DNA from: Xanthobacteraceae bacterium
GTDB taxonomy: Bacteria > Pseudomonadota > Alphaproteobacteria > Rhizobiales > Xanthobacteraceae
Length of the DNA: 14,484 nucleotides
Assembly: GCA_025929595.1 (NCBI GenBank)
Contig: JAICQA010000028.1
Location: 1-14,484, forward strand
Reading direction: 5' to 3'
In this document: positions 7,283 to 13,619 of the stretch, piece after piece
How the letters are laid out: every line of letters begins with the position of its first letter
Position numbering within the stretch: position 1 is the first letter of the stretch
Made by a program: the position numbers and the translations under genes
Notes under the pieces: model-generated
What the model saw: only the letters and a program-made list of their open reading frames with translations
The model's database searches: none
What the model was told of the DNA's origin: nothing

Positions 7283-7933
7283 ATGTCCAAACTGCGCGTA
7301 AGCTGCTTTTCGATTTCGCTCGACGGCTTCGGCGCGGGGCCCGATCAGACTCGGGAGACACCGCTCGGCGTCGGCGGCGAGAATCTCCATGGCTGGATGC
7401 TCGGCACGCAGACGTTCCAGACGAGAGTCATGGGGAAAGACGGCGGCGCGACCGGGCCGGACGACGATTTCACGAAGCGTGGCTTCGAAAGCGTTGGTGC
7501 GTGGATTCTGGGCCGCAACATGTTCGGGCCGGTGCGCGGACCGTGGCCGGATGAAAGCTGGAAAGGCTGGTGGGGCGACGAGCCGCCCTACCACACGGAC
7601 GTCTTCGTGCTCACGCGCTACCCGCGCAAATCATTCGAGATGAAGGGTGGCACGACCTTTCACTTTGTCACCGATGGCATTCGCCCCGCACTCGACAAGG
7701 CACGCGCGGCGGCGAAGGGCAAGGACGTGCGGCTTGGCGGCGGCGTCGAGACGGTGCGGCAATATCTGATGGCCGGTCTTGTGGACGAGATGCATTTCGC
7801 GGTGAGCCCTGTACTGCTCGGCAAGGGCGAGCATCTGCTTGCCGGGCTCGACCTGCCCGCGCTTGGTTTCGAGCGGGTTGAATATGTCAGCACGCCAAAG
7901 GCGGCGCATTATGTGTTGATGAAGAGCGCGTAG
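7283..7933 (+). CDS. Dihydrofolate reductase family / RibD C-terminal-domain protein
   Basis: This is a 216-residue, probably cytoplasmic NADPH-dependent reductase of the RibD-C fold. It opens with KLRVSCFSISLDGFGAG, the usual first strand of this family, carries AWILGRNMFGPVRGPW in the middle, and ends with DVRLGGGVETVRQYLMAGLV followed by DEMHFAVSPVLLGKGEHLL. That last stretch is the characteristic GG-(nucleotide loop)-DE-PV-LG-G signature. The ATG at 7283 has AAGGA 7 nt upstream. The substrate is unknown: the family includes riboflavin-pathway reductases, pterin reductases and many uncharacterised members. Its position 67 nt behind folE makes a reduced-pterin substrate plausible but unproven. 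It converges on the LLM oxidoreductase gene with 9 nt between the stops. Confidence 0.88.
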   Translation: MSKLRVSCFSISLDGFGAGPDQTRETPLGVGGENLHGWMLGTQTFQTRVMGKDGGATGPDDDFTKRGFESVGAWILGRNMFGPVRGPWPDESWKGWWGDEPPYHTDVFVLTRYPRKSFEMKGGTTFHFVTDGIRPALDKARAAAKGKDVRLGGGVETVRQYLMAGLVDEMHFAVSPVLLGKGEHLLAGLDLPALGFERVEYVSTPKAAHYVLMKSA

Positions 7934-7942
7934 CCGAGAATC

Positions 7943-8971
7943 TCAACGCCACCCCAGCGCAGGCGCGATGTGCTTTAAAATAGATTCGATCACGTGCGCG
8001 TTGTACTCGACGCCGAGCTGGTTCGGCACGGTGAGCAAGAGCGTGTCGGCTTCGGCAATCGCTTCGTCTTTCGCCAATTCTTTCACCAACGCGTCGGGCT
8101 CGCCGGAATAACCGCGCCCGAAAATCGCACGCGTGTCGGCTTCGATGAAGCCGATCTGGTCTTCTTCCTTGCCGCCCTGCCCGAAATAGGCGCGGTCCAT
8201 GTCGTTCATGAGCGCAAAGATGCTGCGGCTCACGGAGACGCGCGGCTCGCGCGCATTTTCCGCGACCTTCCACGCCTCGCGGTAGGCGCGGATCTGCTTC
8301 GCCTGCTGGATGTGGAACGGCTCGCCGCTCTCGTCGAATTTGAGCGTCGAGCTCTGCAAGTTCATGCCGAGATGCGCCGCCCACTCGGCGGTCGCGTTCG
8401 TCGCCGCACCCCACCAGATGCGATCGCGCAGGCCTTCGGAATGCGGCTCAAGACGCAACAGGCCGGGCGGGTTCGGAAACATCGGACGCGGGTTCGGTTG
8501 CGCGAAACCCTCGCCTTTCAGCACTTCGAGGAAGACCTCGGCGTGCTTCCGCGCCATGTCCGCGTCGGTCTTTCCCTCTGGCGGCGCGTAACCGAAGTAG
8601 CGCCAGCCGTCGATCACCTGCTCGGGTGAGCCGCGTGAAATGCCGAGCTGCAAACGTCCGCCGGCGATCAGGTCGGCCGCGCCCGCGTCCTCCGCCATGT
8701 AAAGCGGGTTCTCGTAGCGCATGTCGATGACGGCCGTGCCGATCTCGATCTTCTTCGTCTTCGCGCCGACCGCCGCGAGCAGCGGAAAGGGCGAGCCGAG
8801 TTGGCGCGCGAAGTGATGCACGCGAAAGTAGGCGCCGTCCGCGCCCAATTCTTCCGCCGCGACCGCGAGGTCGATCGACTGCAACAGCGCATCCGCACCC
8901 GAGCGCGTCTGCGAGTTCGGCGAAGGAGTCCAGTGGCCGAAGGAGAGGAAGCCGATTTTCTTCTGAGGCAT
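7943..8971 (-). CDS. LLM-class (luciferase-like) flavin-dependent oxidoreductase
   Basis: This is a 342-residue protein of the bacterial luciferase-like TIM-barrel superfamily, which uses reduced FMN (or F420) to oxidise small organic substrates. Visible family features are the first strand KKIGFLSFGHW, SIDLAVAAEELGADGAYFRV followed by HHF, KTKKIEIGTAVIDMRYENPL, and AADLIAGGRLQLGISRGSPE. The last is the GR-x-x-LGI-x-RG signature. The conserved WRYFGY follows at about residue 126. The ATG at 8971 (MPQKKIGFL) is preferred over an upstream in-frame TTG at 9001, because homologues of this family start close to the first strand; no good ribosome-binding site is seen for either. The substrate cannot be told from sequence. 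Confidence 0.9.
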   Translation of the reverse strand: MPQKKIGFLSFGHWTPSPNSQTRSGADALLQSIDLAVAAEELGADGAYFRVHHFARQLGSPFPLLAAVGAKTKKIEIGTAVIDMRYENPLYMAEDAGAADLIAGGRLQLGISRGSPEQVIDGWRYFGYAPPEGKTDADMARKHAEVFLEVLKGEGFAQPNPRPMFPNPPGLLRLEPHSEGLRDRIWWGAATNATAEWAAHLGMNLQSSTLKFDESGEPFHIQQAKQIRAYREAWKVAENAREPRVSVSRSIFALMNDMDRAYFGQGGKEEDQIGFIEADTRAIFGRGYSGEPDALVKELAKDEAIAEADTLLLTVPNQLGVEYNAHVIESILKHIAPALGWR

Positions 8972-9275
8972 GCGGCGTAGAGATGAGGGGGAAGGGAACA
9001 ATAATCAAGGCGCCGAAATGGCGCGCCCGGTCTCGCGTACGATCGCACACAACCTAAGGGCTATGTGATGCGATCAAGCGCAAACGCCCCAAAACATGCG
9101 TTTTCGTGAAATCGGACAACCGCCTTCAGCGGGGTGTATAGTGTGCGGAGCCGCCCGGCCGAGAATCCGCGGACCATTGAAGCGCTGCTCCGGCCCGGCG
9201 TCCGCTCGAAGTGAGCAATTTTATACAGCCGGGCAACCGCGATCGGCTCAATCTTTCGGATTGCGAGGAGGCTGG
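8972..9275. other. Divergent intergenic region between the LLM oxidoreductase and the Crp/Fnr gene
   Basis: These 304 bp have no convincing gene. An in-frame extension of the Crp/Fnr gene begins at 9096 but lacks domain similarity and a ribosome-binding site. The stretch holds a possible promoter (9113-9142) and a short 11-bp palindrome TGATGCGATCA (9066-9076). No terminator or RNA gene was recognised. Confidence 0.6.
9113..9142 (+). promoter_or_regulatory. Candidate sigma-70-type promoter for the Crp/Fnr gene
   Basis: CGGACA (9113-9118) and TATAGT (9137-9142) are separated by 18 bp and match -35 and -10 at 4 and 5 of 6 positions. This would give a leader of roughly 125 nt before the ATG at 9276. 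It is tentative. Confidence 0.3.
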
Positions 9276-9992
9276 ATGAGCAGACGGCGTAGTACGGCCA
9301 AGGCATCACGCGGAGCAAAATTCAACCCTGCGACATTCCTCGAAACGGCCGCCAAGGGGCGCATCATTGTCACGCACCCGAAGAAGCAGATCGTTTTTAC
9401 GCAGGGCGACGACGCCGACGATGTGATCTACATCAAGAAGGGCAAGATCAAAGTCACCGTCATCTCCCAGCACGGCAAGGAAGCGGTCGTCGCCCTTCTC
9501 GGAGCGGACGAGTTTCTGGGCGAGGGCTGCCTGATCGGACAACCGAAGCGTCTGGCGACGGCAACGACGATGACGGAATGCGTCGTCATGCGCGTGGATA
9601 AAGCGGAAATCCTGCGCGTTCTTCAGGACGAGCCCGCATTCTCGAAAATGTTCATCTCGCACATCCTGGCCAGGAACGCGCGCGTCGAGGAAGATCTCGT
9701 CGACCAGCTTTTCAACTCGACGGAAAAGCGGCTTGCAAGGTTATTGTTGCTGCTGGCCAACTTCGGCAAGGAAGGCCGGCCAGAACCGATCGTCGCCAAG
9801 ATCACGCAGGAAACGATTGCGGAAATGATCGGCACGACCAGGTCGCGCGTCAGTCATTTCATGAACAAGTTTCGCGACATGGGCTTCATCGACTACAACG
9901 GCCATCTCGAAGTGCACAGTTCGCTGCTGAGCGTGGTGCTGAACGAGCAAGCGCCCACGGTGAAGGCGCCCACGGCGAAAGAGCCTGTGTAA
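9276..9992 (+). CDS. Crp/Fnr family transcriptional regulator
   Basis: This is a 238-residue DNA-binding regulator. A cyclic-nucleotide-binding-type beta-roll spans about residues 30-120 (IVFTQGDDADDVIYIKKGKI, then FLGEGCLIGQPKRLATATTM). A dimerisation helix follows (about 122-160), then a C-terminal winged helix (TQETIAEMIGTTRSRVSHFM, then MGFIDYNGHLEVHSS). There is no N-terminal cysteine cluster, so it is not an Fe-S-type Fnr. The effector is unknown; the GEGCLIGQPKRLATA segment occupies the cAMP-binding position, but the CRP consensus residues are only partly kept. The ATG at 9276 is supported by AGGAGG 5-6 nt upstream. A degraded copy of its HTH end lies at 11381-11520, on the far side of the kinase gene. 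Confidence 0.93.
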   Translation: MSRRRSTAKASRGAKFNPATFLETAAKGRIIVTHPKKQIVFTQGDDADDVIYIKKGKIKVTVISQHGKEAVVALLGADEFLGEGCLIGQPKRLATATTMTECVVMRVDKAEILRVLQDEPAFSKMFISHILARNARVEEDLVDQLFNSTEKRLARLLLLLANFGKEGRPEPIVAKITQETIAEMIGTTRSRVSHFMNKFRDMGFIDYNGHLEVHSSLLSVVLNEQAPTVKAPTAKEPV

Positions 9993-10023
9993 CATTTTCC
10001 GCGGGGCGCCGGCTCCGGTCGGT

Positions 10024-10107
10024 TCAGTACCAGCGGCCGCGGCCGTAAAAGCCGCCACCGAGCACCAGAATAATCAAAAGGATGATCAGAAGCGTGGTCG
10101 TGTCCAT
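10024..10107 (-). CDS. 27-residue single-pass membrane peptide
   Basis: This is a very short gene starting at ATG 10107. The protein is MDTTT, then an aliphatic run (LLIILLIILVLGGG), then a short aromatic and basic tail (FYGRGRWY). It therefore looks like a one-helix membrane peptide, with the positive end probably cytoplasmic. Two things argue that it is real: GAAGGAAG is placed about 6-8 nt before the ATG, and a perfect EcfG promoter (10178-10203) sits about 70 nt upstream in the right orientation. It resembles tiny hydrophobic proteins common in Hyphomicrobiales genomes, for which I know no function. A longer frame in the same register (to 10221) would run through the promoter and is not accepted. 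Confidence 0.75.
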   Translation of the reverse strand: MDTTTLLIILLIILVLGGGFYGRGRWY

Positions 10108-10177
10108 GAACGTCTTCCTTCGCCACGAATGTCGGAAATATTGCGTGTTGCGCAACATCGAATTCTGGCGGTTTGAA

Positions 10178-10203
10178 AACGTTTGGCCGGTTGTCTTGGT
10201 TCC
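10178..10203 (-). promoter_or_regulatory. EcfG (general stress response) promoter for the 27-residue peptide gene
   Basis: Read on the minus strand, GGAAC (10203-10199) and CGTT (10181-10178) are separated by exactly 17 bp, an exact match to the known EcfG consensus GGAAC-N16/17-CGTT. Transcription would start near 10170 and give a leader of about 60 nt before the ATG at 10107. This predicts induction through the PhyR-NepR-EcfG pathway. Confidence 0.75.
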
Positions 10204-10491
10204 ATTCATCGCCACCGGCATAACGACTGCGTGAGTGTTCCGCCGCGGCCGGCCGCACGATGCAGAGCCGATTATCTCTTTTGTTCCAGGTGTCTACTGG
10301 ATGCGCGGCGAGTTCGTTTGGCTTCATTGCATCTTCAGTATGTCCAGCTTTGCTTCGTTAGTGAGCGCTTTTGAACAGCCGCAGTCCCGGACGGGTGCAA
10401 GCATCATTAATGCTTGGGGGCTCATGGCGAGCACGCAAGCTTGAATGGCCGACATCCCTACGGCCAAGCCGGACATCGATCCGGGTGTAGC

Positions 10492-10526
10492 GCCCGCTGG
10501 GTACTTCCCCTCTCCCCCCAGCGGGC
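10492..10526 (+). repeat. 10-bp perfect inverted repeat upstream of the histidine kinase
   Basis: GCCCGCTGGG and CCCAGCGGGC flank a 15-nt pyrimidine-rich loop. The structure ends 44 nt before the kinase ATG. It could be an operator or a 5'-leader stem; the absence of a following T-run makes a terminator unlikely. Confidence 0.5.
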
Positions 10527-10570
10527 CGAGCACCAGGGACTGCATCGCGAACGTAGCGGGAGGAAGAATT

Positions 10571-11329
10571 ATGAGTAGTTCAGTTTACGATACCGAATCT
10601 GTGTTTCTTCTGCCGCGCGCCATGCGTAGTGGACGCGAGAACACGCAACTTGTCGCGCTTAAAACCGAATTGATAGCCGCGCGTGCGCGTGAAGAATTGT
10701 TGCTGCGGGAGATGCGCGCGCAAGCGTCGCGTCAAGAACTGCTGGCGCGGGAATTCGAGCACCGGCTCGTCAACGGCCTGCAACTGGTCGCGAGCCTGCT
10801 GTCCTTGCAGAGCCGCACCGCGTCGCCCGAAGCGTCGGCGCAGTTGACGGTCGCGGCCAGTCGCGTCGCCGCGCTCGGCCGCGTCCATCACCGGCTGCAT
10901 CTCCTCGACCATCAGGAACAGGTCGAATTCGGGCAATATCTTCAGCATCTGTGCGACGATCTTTCGTCCCTGCTGGACGGTCAGGTGATCGCCGTCAGAA
11001 GCATGGCGGCAAAAATACCCACGGCCTCCGCCATCCCGCTGGGTTTCATCGTCAACGAACTCATCACCAATTCTGCCAAGCACAGTCCGGGAAACATCAT
11101 CGTCCGGTTTGAAAAGGAGGCAGCCGGCTATTCGCTGTCGGTGCTGGACGACGGGCCGGGACTGCCGGCGGGGTTCGACCCATCGAAATGCAAAGGCCTC
11201 GGAATGAGAATCGTGCTGGCGCTCGTGAAGCAGATCGGCGGCAACCTGCACATCCCGTCGGGCGAAAGCGGCCATACGTGCTTTGTGGTCCGGTTCGGAT
11301 CGCAGGAATCCGGCGCTGCCGGCGGGTGA
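10571..11329 (+). CDS. Soluble sensor histidine kinase of the HisKA_2/HWE type
   Basis: This is a 252-residue kinase without membrane segments or any recognisable sensor domain. Residues about 23-62 form a probable coiled coil rich in Leu, Glu, Arg and Ala. The dimerisation and phosphotransfer domain carries FEHRLVNGLQLVASLLSLQS with phospho-acceptor His64. The canonical HisKA_2 box is EHRxKN; here the lysine position is valine (EHRLVNGLQ). The ATPase domain is intact: IVNELITNSAKH (N box, from 161), DDGPGLPAG (193-201) and KGLGMRIV (208-215). The ATG at 10571 follows GGAGGAAG; an upstream extension in frame to 10445 covers the 10492-10526 inverted repeat and is rejected. No response regulator lies nearby. 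Kinases of this type often feed the PhyR general stress response, which fits the EcfG promoters in the window, but that link is inferred. Confidence 0.88.
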   Translation: MSSSVYDTESVFLLPRAMRSGRENTQLVALKTELIAARAREELLLREMRAQASRQELLAREFEHRLVNGLQLVASLLSLQSRTASPEASAQLTVAASRVAALGRVHHRLHLLDHQEQVEFGQYLQHLCDDLSSLLDGQVIAVRSMAAKIPTASAIPLGFIVNELITNSAKHSPGNIIVRFEKEAAGYSLSVLDDGPGLPAGFDPSKCKGLGMRIVLALVKQIGGNLHIPSGESGHTCFVVRFGSQESGAAGG

Positions 11330-11380
11330 GTGAGGCGAACCCGCGTTCTGCGAAATGAGAGCGCCGATTTAGTTGGCGCG

Positions 11381-11520
11381 ATTGCGGAGATGATCGGCAC
11401 ACCCCGCACGAACAGGTTGGCCAAACCGGCTTCATCGACTACAACGGCCTCGAAGTGCACAGCTCTCTGCTGAGCTCCGTGCTGAATGACCACCCGCCTT
11501 CGGTGAAACCGCCGGCATAA
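11381..11520 (+). pseudogene. Remnant of a Crp/Fnr gene (C-terminal winged-helix end)
   Basis: This stretch is a decayed copy of the 3' end of the intact Crp/Fnr gene at 9276-9992. One frame reads IAEMIGTPRTN, matching IAEMIGTTRSR (residues 181-191). After a shift of frame it reads GFIDYNGLEVHSSLLSSVLN followed by a short tail and TAA, matching GFIDYNGHLEVHSSLLSVVLN. About 20 nt covering the recognition-helix region are missing (43 nt in the intact copy, 23 here), and one His codon is also deleted. Nothing upstream of 11381 resembles the rest of the gene. It lies between the kinase and the desaturase. Confidence 0.85.
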
Positions 11521-11563
11521 CGGCAGCGCGAGCGCTCGCGCCGCGCTGCCAGATGGAAAGACA

Positions 11564-12598
11564 TTGGGAAATAACACACAGACGGCTCCGACCGACCGCG
11601 CCACATCGGCATTCGAGTGGGCACGGCGCCTGGCTACCTACCGGCAGCCGAGCCTTGCGCGCGCCTTCGTCGAGCTTGCCATTACCGTGGGCCCGTTCGT
11701 GCTGTTGTGGGTCGCGATGTGGGTTGCGCTCTATTTCGGCTATTGGGTTGGATTGCTGCTCGTCGTTCCGGCCGCCGGATTTCTCGTGCGGATGTTCATG
11801 ATCCAGCACGATTGCGGTCATGGCTCTTTCTTCCGCCACCGGCTCGCCAACGACTGGGCCGGACGCGCGATCGGCGTCCTGACCCTGACCCCCTACGATT
11901 TCTGGCGCCGGTCGCATGCCGCCCATCACGCCAGTTCAGGCAATCTCGATCAGCGCGGTATCGGCGACATCGATACGCTGACGGTGGATGAATATCGCGC
12001 GCTGTCGCGCTGGGGCCGCCTGCGCTATCGCGCCTACCGCCATCCCCTCGTCATGTTCGGTTTGGGGCCGGCCTATCTTTTCATCCTGCGGCATCGGCTT
12101 CCGGCCGGGATGATGCGCGACGCGGGATGGATGCCGTGGGTCAGCACCATGGGCACCAATGCGGCGATTGCCACCGTCGCGGCCATCGTCATCTGGTTCG
12201 TTGGCATCGGCCCGTTCCTGCTGATCCATCTGCCGATCACGATGATTGGCGCCTCGATCGGGGTGTGGCTGTTCTACGTCCAACATCAGTTCGAGGACAC
12301 GCACTGGATGCGCGAGCGCGGCTGGAACCAGCACGAGGCGGCGCTCTACGGCAGTTCGCATTACGACCTGCCGGCGATCTTGCGTTGGGTCACCGCCAAT
12401 ATCGGCATGCACCACGTGCATCACCTGTGCAGCCGAATTCCATACTACCGGCTGCCGCACGTGCTGCGCGATCATCCCGAGCTCGCCGATACCGGCCGGC
12501 TCACATTGGCCGAGAGTCTCCGCTGCGTGCGGCTGGTGCTATGGGACGAACGCAGCCGCCGGCTCGTTTCATTCCGGGAGATGTCGGGGCTCACGTAA
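11564..12598 (+). CDS. Membrane fatty-acid desaturase
   Basis: This is a 344-residue integral membrane di-iron desaturase of the FAD/DesA-like family, which introduces double bonds into acyl lipids using oxygen and reduced ferredoxin or a similar donor. All three histidine boxes are visible: HDCGH (82-86), HAAHH (118-122) and HHVHH (283-287), with hydrophobic hairpins at about 36-78 and 196-240. The start is unusual. No ATG lies in this frame before the first membrane segment, and the best start is TTG at 11564 (GGAAAG upstream at 3-4 nt). The ATG at 11553 is in another frame. It begins 43 nt after the Crp/Fnr remnant. Regiospecificity cannot be told from sequence. Membrane fluidity adaptation is the usual role. 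Confidence 0.9.
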   Translation: MGNNTQTAPTDRATSAFEWARRLATYRQPSLARAFVELAITVGPFVLLWVAMWVALYFGYWVGLLLVVPAAGFLVRMFMIQHDCGHGSFFRHRLANDWAGRAIGVLTLTPYDFWRRSHAAHHASSGNLDQRGIGDIDTLTVDEYRALSRWGRLRYRAYRHPLVMFGLGPAYLFILRHRLPAGMMRDAGWMPWVSTMGTNAAIATVAAIVIWFVGIGPFLLIHLPITMIGASIGVWLFYVQHQFEDTHWMRERGWNQHEAALYGSSHYDLPAILRWVTANIGMHHVHHLCSRIPYYRLPHVLRDHPELADTGRLTLAESLRCVRLVLWDERSRRLVSFREMSGLT

Positions 12599-12600
12599 GG

Positions 12601-12616
12601 AGCTGGCGCCCCAGCT
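12601..12616 (+). terminator. Weak hairpin after the desaturase gene
   Basis: AGCTGG and CCAGCT flank a 4-nt loop 2 nt after the desaturase stop codon. The stem is only 6 bp with no strong T-run after it, so terminator function is doubtful. Confidence 0.22.
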
Positions 12617-12674
12617 TGGCTGCGCGGCGCAAGCGGCGCTCGTAGGGCATCCCGCCTAACGCTTTGGCTTCCTC

Positions 12675-12703
12675 TTGCACGCCGCAAGTCGATCCGCTAT
12701 ATA
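12675..12703 (+). promoter_or_regulatory. Promoter of the ArsR-SRPBCC operon
   Basis: TTGCAC (12675-12680) and TATATA (12698-12703) are separated by 17 bp, a good sigma-70-type promoter. The expected start of transcription, 7-10 nt after the -10, falls at about 12710-12713, on or beside the ATG of the ArsR gene. The -10 overlaps the palindromic operator, so bound repressor would block RNA polymerase. Confidence 0.65.
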
Positions 12704-12725
12704 CTGAACCATATGGTTCAGTATA
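12700..12725. promoter_or_regulatory. 26-bp perfect palindrome over the start codon: probable autoregulatory operator
   Basis: The arms TATACTGAACCAT and ATGGTTCAGTATA are perfect reverse complements with no loop. The right arm begins exactly at the ArsR ATG and encodes Met-Val-Gln-Tyr. The left arm overlaps the -10. Dimeric winged-helix repressors bind such sites, and autoregulation is the rule for ArsR families; binding here is inferred. Confidence 0.8.
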
Positions 12726-13078
12726 ACGAAACCCGTCTCGACGCTTCGTTCGCCGCGCTGTCGGACGCGACCCGGCGCGGCGTGCTGGAGCAGCTCGGCC
12801 GCGCCGACGCTTCGATCACGGACCTCGCCGAAAAATTCCACATAACGCTCACGGGCATGAAGAAGCACGTCAGCGTCCTCGAGCGGGCGGGACTCGTCAC
12901 CACGGAAAAGGTCGGGCGGGTGCGGACGTGCAGGCTGGGGCTACGCGCGCTGGAAGAAGAAGCCGCCTGGATTGAGCGCCACCGCCAGCTTTGGAGCGCG
13001 CGCTTCGATGAGCTGGACAAAGTTGTCGAGGAATTGAAACGCAAGGAGAAGGCCGATGGCCGGAAGAAAAGACGCTAG
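12713..13078 (+). CDS. ArsR/SmtB-family winged-helix repressor
   Basis: This is a 121-residue DNA-binding protein. The N-terminus MVQYNETRLDASFAALSDAT continues as RRGVLEQL, typical of the ArsR subfamily paired with SRPBCC proteins. The helix-turn-helix follows at about residues 38-66 (DLAEKFHITLTGMKKHVSVL), then the wing (TTEKVGRVRTCRL). The C-terminus is a charged helix ending in a basic tail. No metal-binding ELCVCDL-type motif is present, so it probably does not sense metals. It has no Shine-Dalgarno sequence and its promoter predicts a leaderless mRNA. Its 3' end overlaps the next gene by 23 nt, so the two form one operon. It likely represses this operon through the palindrome at its start; the inducer is unknown. 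Confidence 0.92.
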   Translation: MVQYNETRLDASFAALSDATRRGVLEQLGRADASITDLAEKFHITLTGMKKHVSVLERAGLVTTEKVGRVRTCRLGLRALEEEAAWIERHRQLWSARFDELDKVVEELKRKEKADGRKKRR

Positions 13079-13550
13079 CCCCGCCGGCGCCACGACAGTG
13101 GAGCGCAAATCCGACCGCGAACTCGTCGTGACGCGCACCTTCAATGCCCCGGCGCACATCGTCTTCGAAGCGTGGAGCAAACCCGAATTATTCAAGCGTT
13201 GGTGGGTTCCGAAGTCGGCGGGCCTGTCGCTGCTCTCGTGCGACATGGATGTGCGCACCGGGGGCGCGTATCGCCTCGTATTCCGCCATCCGACCTCCGA
13301 TCAACCGATGGCGTTCTTCGGCACGTACAGAGAAGTGACGCCGCAAAAGCGCCTCGTCTGGACGAACGAAGAAAGCGATCAGGGCGCCGTGACCACGGTG
13401 ACGTTCGAAGAAAATGCCGGCAAGACGCTGGTCACCCTACACGAACTCTACCCGACAAAAGCGGCCCTCGACGAAGCCCTCGCCGGTTCGGCGGAAGGCC
13501 TGCCCGAACAGTTTGCGCAGCTGGATGAGTTGCTCGCAGGCAGATCGTGA
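13056..13550 (+). CDS. SRPBCC / AHSA1-domain protein
   Basis: This is a 164-residue cytoplasmic protein of the START-like SRPBCC fold, which forms a hydrophobic ligand-binding cavity. Hallmarks are the first strand LVVTRTFNAPAHIVFEAWSK followed by PELFKRWWVP, the TGGAYRLVFRHP strand, FFGTYREVTPQKRLVWTNEE, and the C-terminal helix GSAEGLPEQFAQLDELL. The ATG at 13056 has AAGGAG about 8 nt upstream, inside the end of the ArsR gene, so translation is coupled. Proteins of this type are regularly encoded with an ArsR-type repressor; proposed roles range from ligand binding to stress response, and the true ligand is unknown. It converges on a tRNA gene. Confidence 0.92.
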   Translation: MAGRKDASPAGATTVERKSDRELVVTRTFNAPAHIVFEAWSKPELFKRWWVPKSAGLSLLSCDMDVRTGGAYRLVFRHPTSDQPMAFFGTYREVTPQKRLVWTNEESDQGAVTTVTFEENAGKTLVTLHELYPTKAALDEALAGSAEGLPEQFAQLDELLAGRS

Positions 13551-13619
13551 CCACACCGCGGCCACCGGCGCATGGAGGGTCCAGGCTCCACAGCAACAGC
13601 GAAATCAGGGAAAGCGAAC

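Larger units (their letters stand above)
10108..10570. other. 463-bp intergenic region between the small membrane peptide and the histidine kinase
   Basis: No convincing gene was found; short frames on both strands lack ribosome-binding sites and family similarity. It holds an EcfG promoter on the minus strand (10178-10203), a 7-bp stem with a 5-nt loop (10398-10416, CAAGCAT/ATGCTTG) and a 10-bp perfect inverted repeat (10492-10526). It is visibly richer in A and T than the flanking genes around 10260-10420. Confidence 0.6.

Noticed and set aside
9066..9076. Palindrome TGATGCGATCA as an FNR/CRP site
   Set aside because: Half-sites TGAT/ATCA are separated by 3 nt instead of the 4 of FNR boxes (TTGAT-N4-ATCAA) or the 6 of CRP boxes; too short to be significant.
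9096..9275. 60-residue N-terminal extension of the Crp/Fnr frame
   Set aside because: It has no similarity to the family, contains a candidate promoter, and the ATG at 9276 has a strong AGGAGG site.
10324..10545. 73-codon minus-strand frame in the kinase upstream region
   Set aside because: No ribosome-binding site, no recognisable domain, and it crosses both inverted repeats in the gap.
10445..10570. Extra 42 N-terminal residues for the histidine kinase
   Set aside because: The stretch covers a 10-bp inverted repeat and has no ribosome-binding site; the ATG at 10571 has GGAGGAAG.
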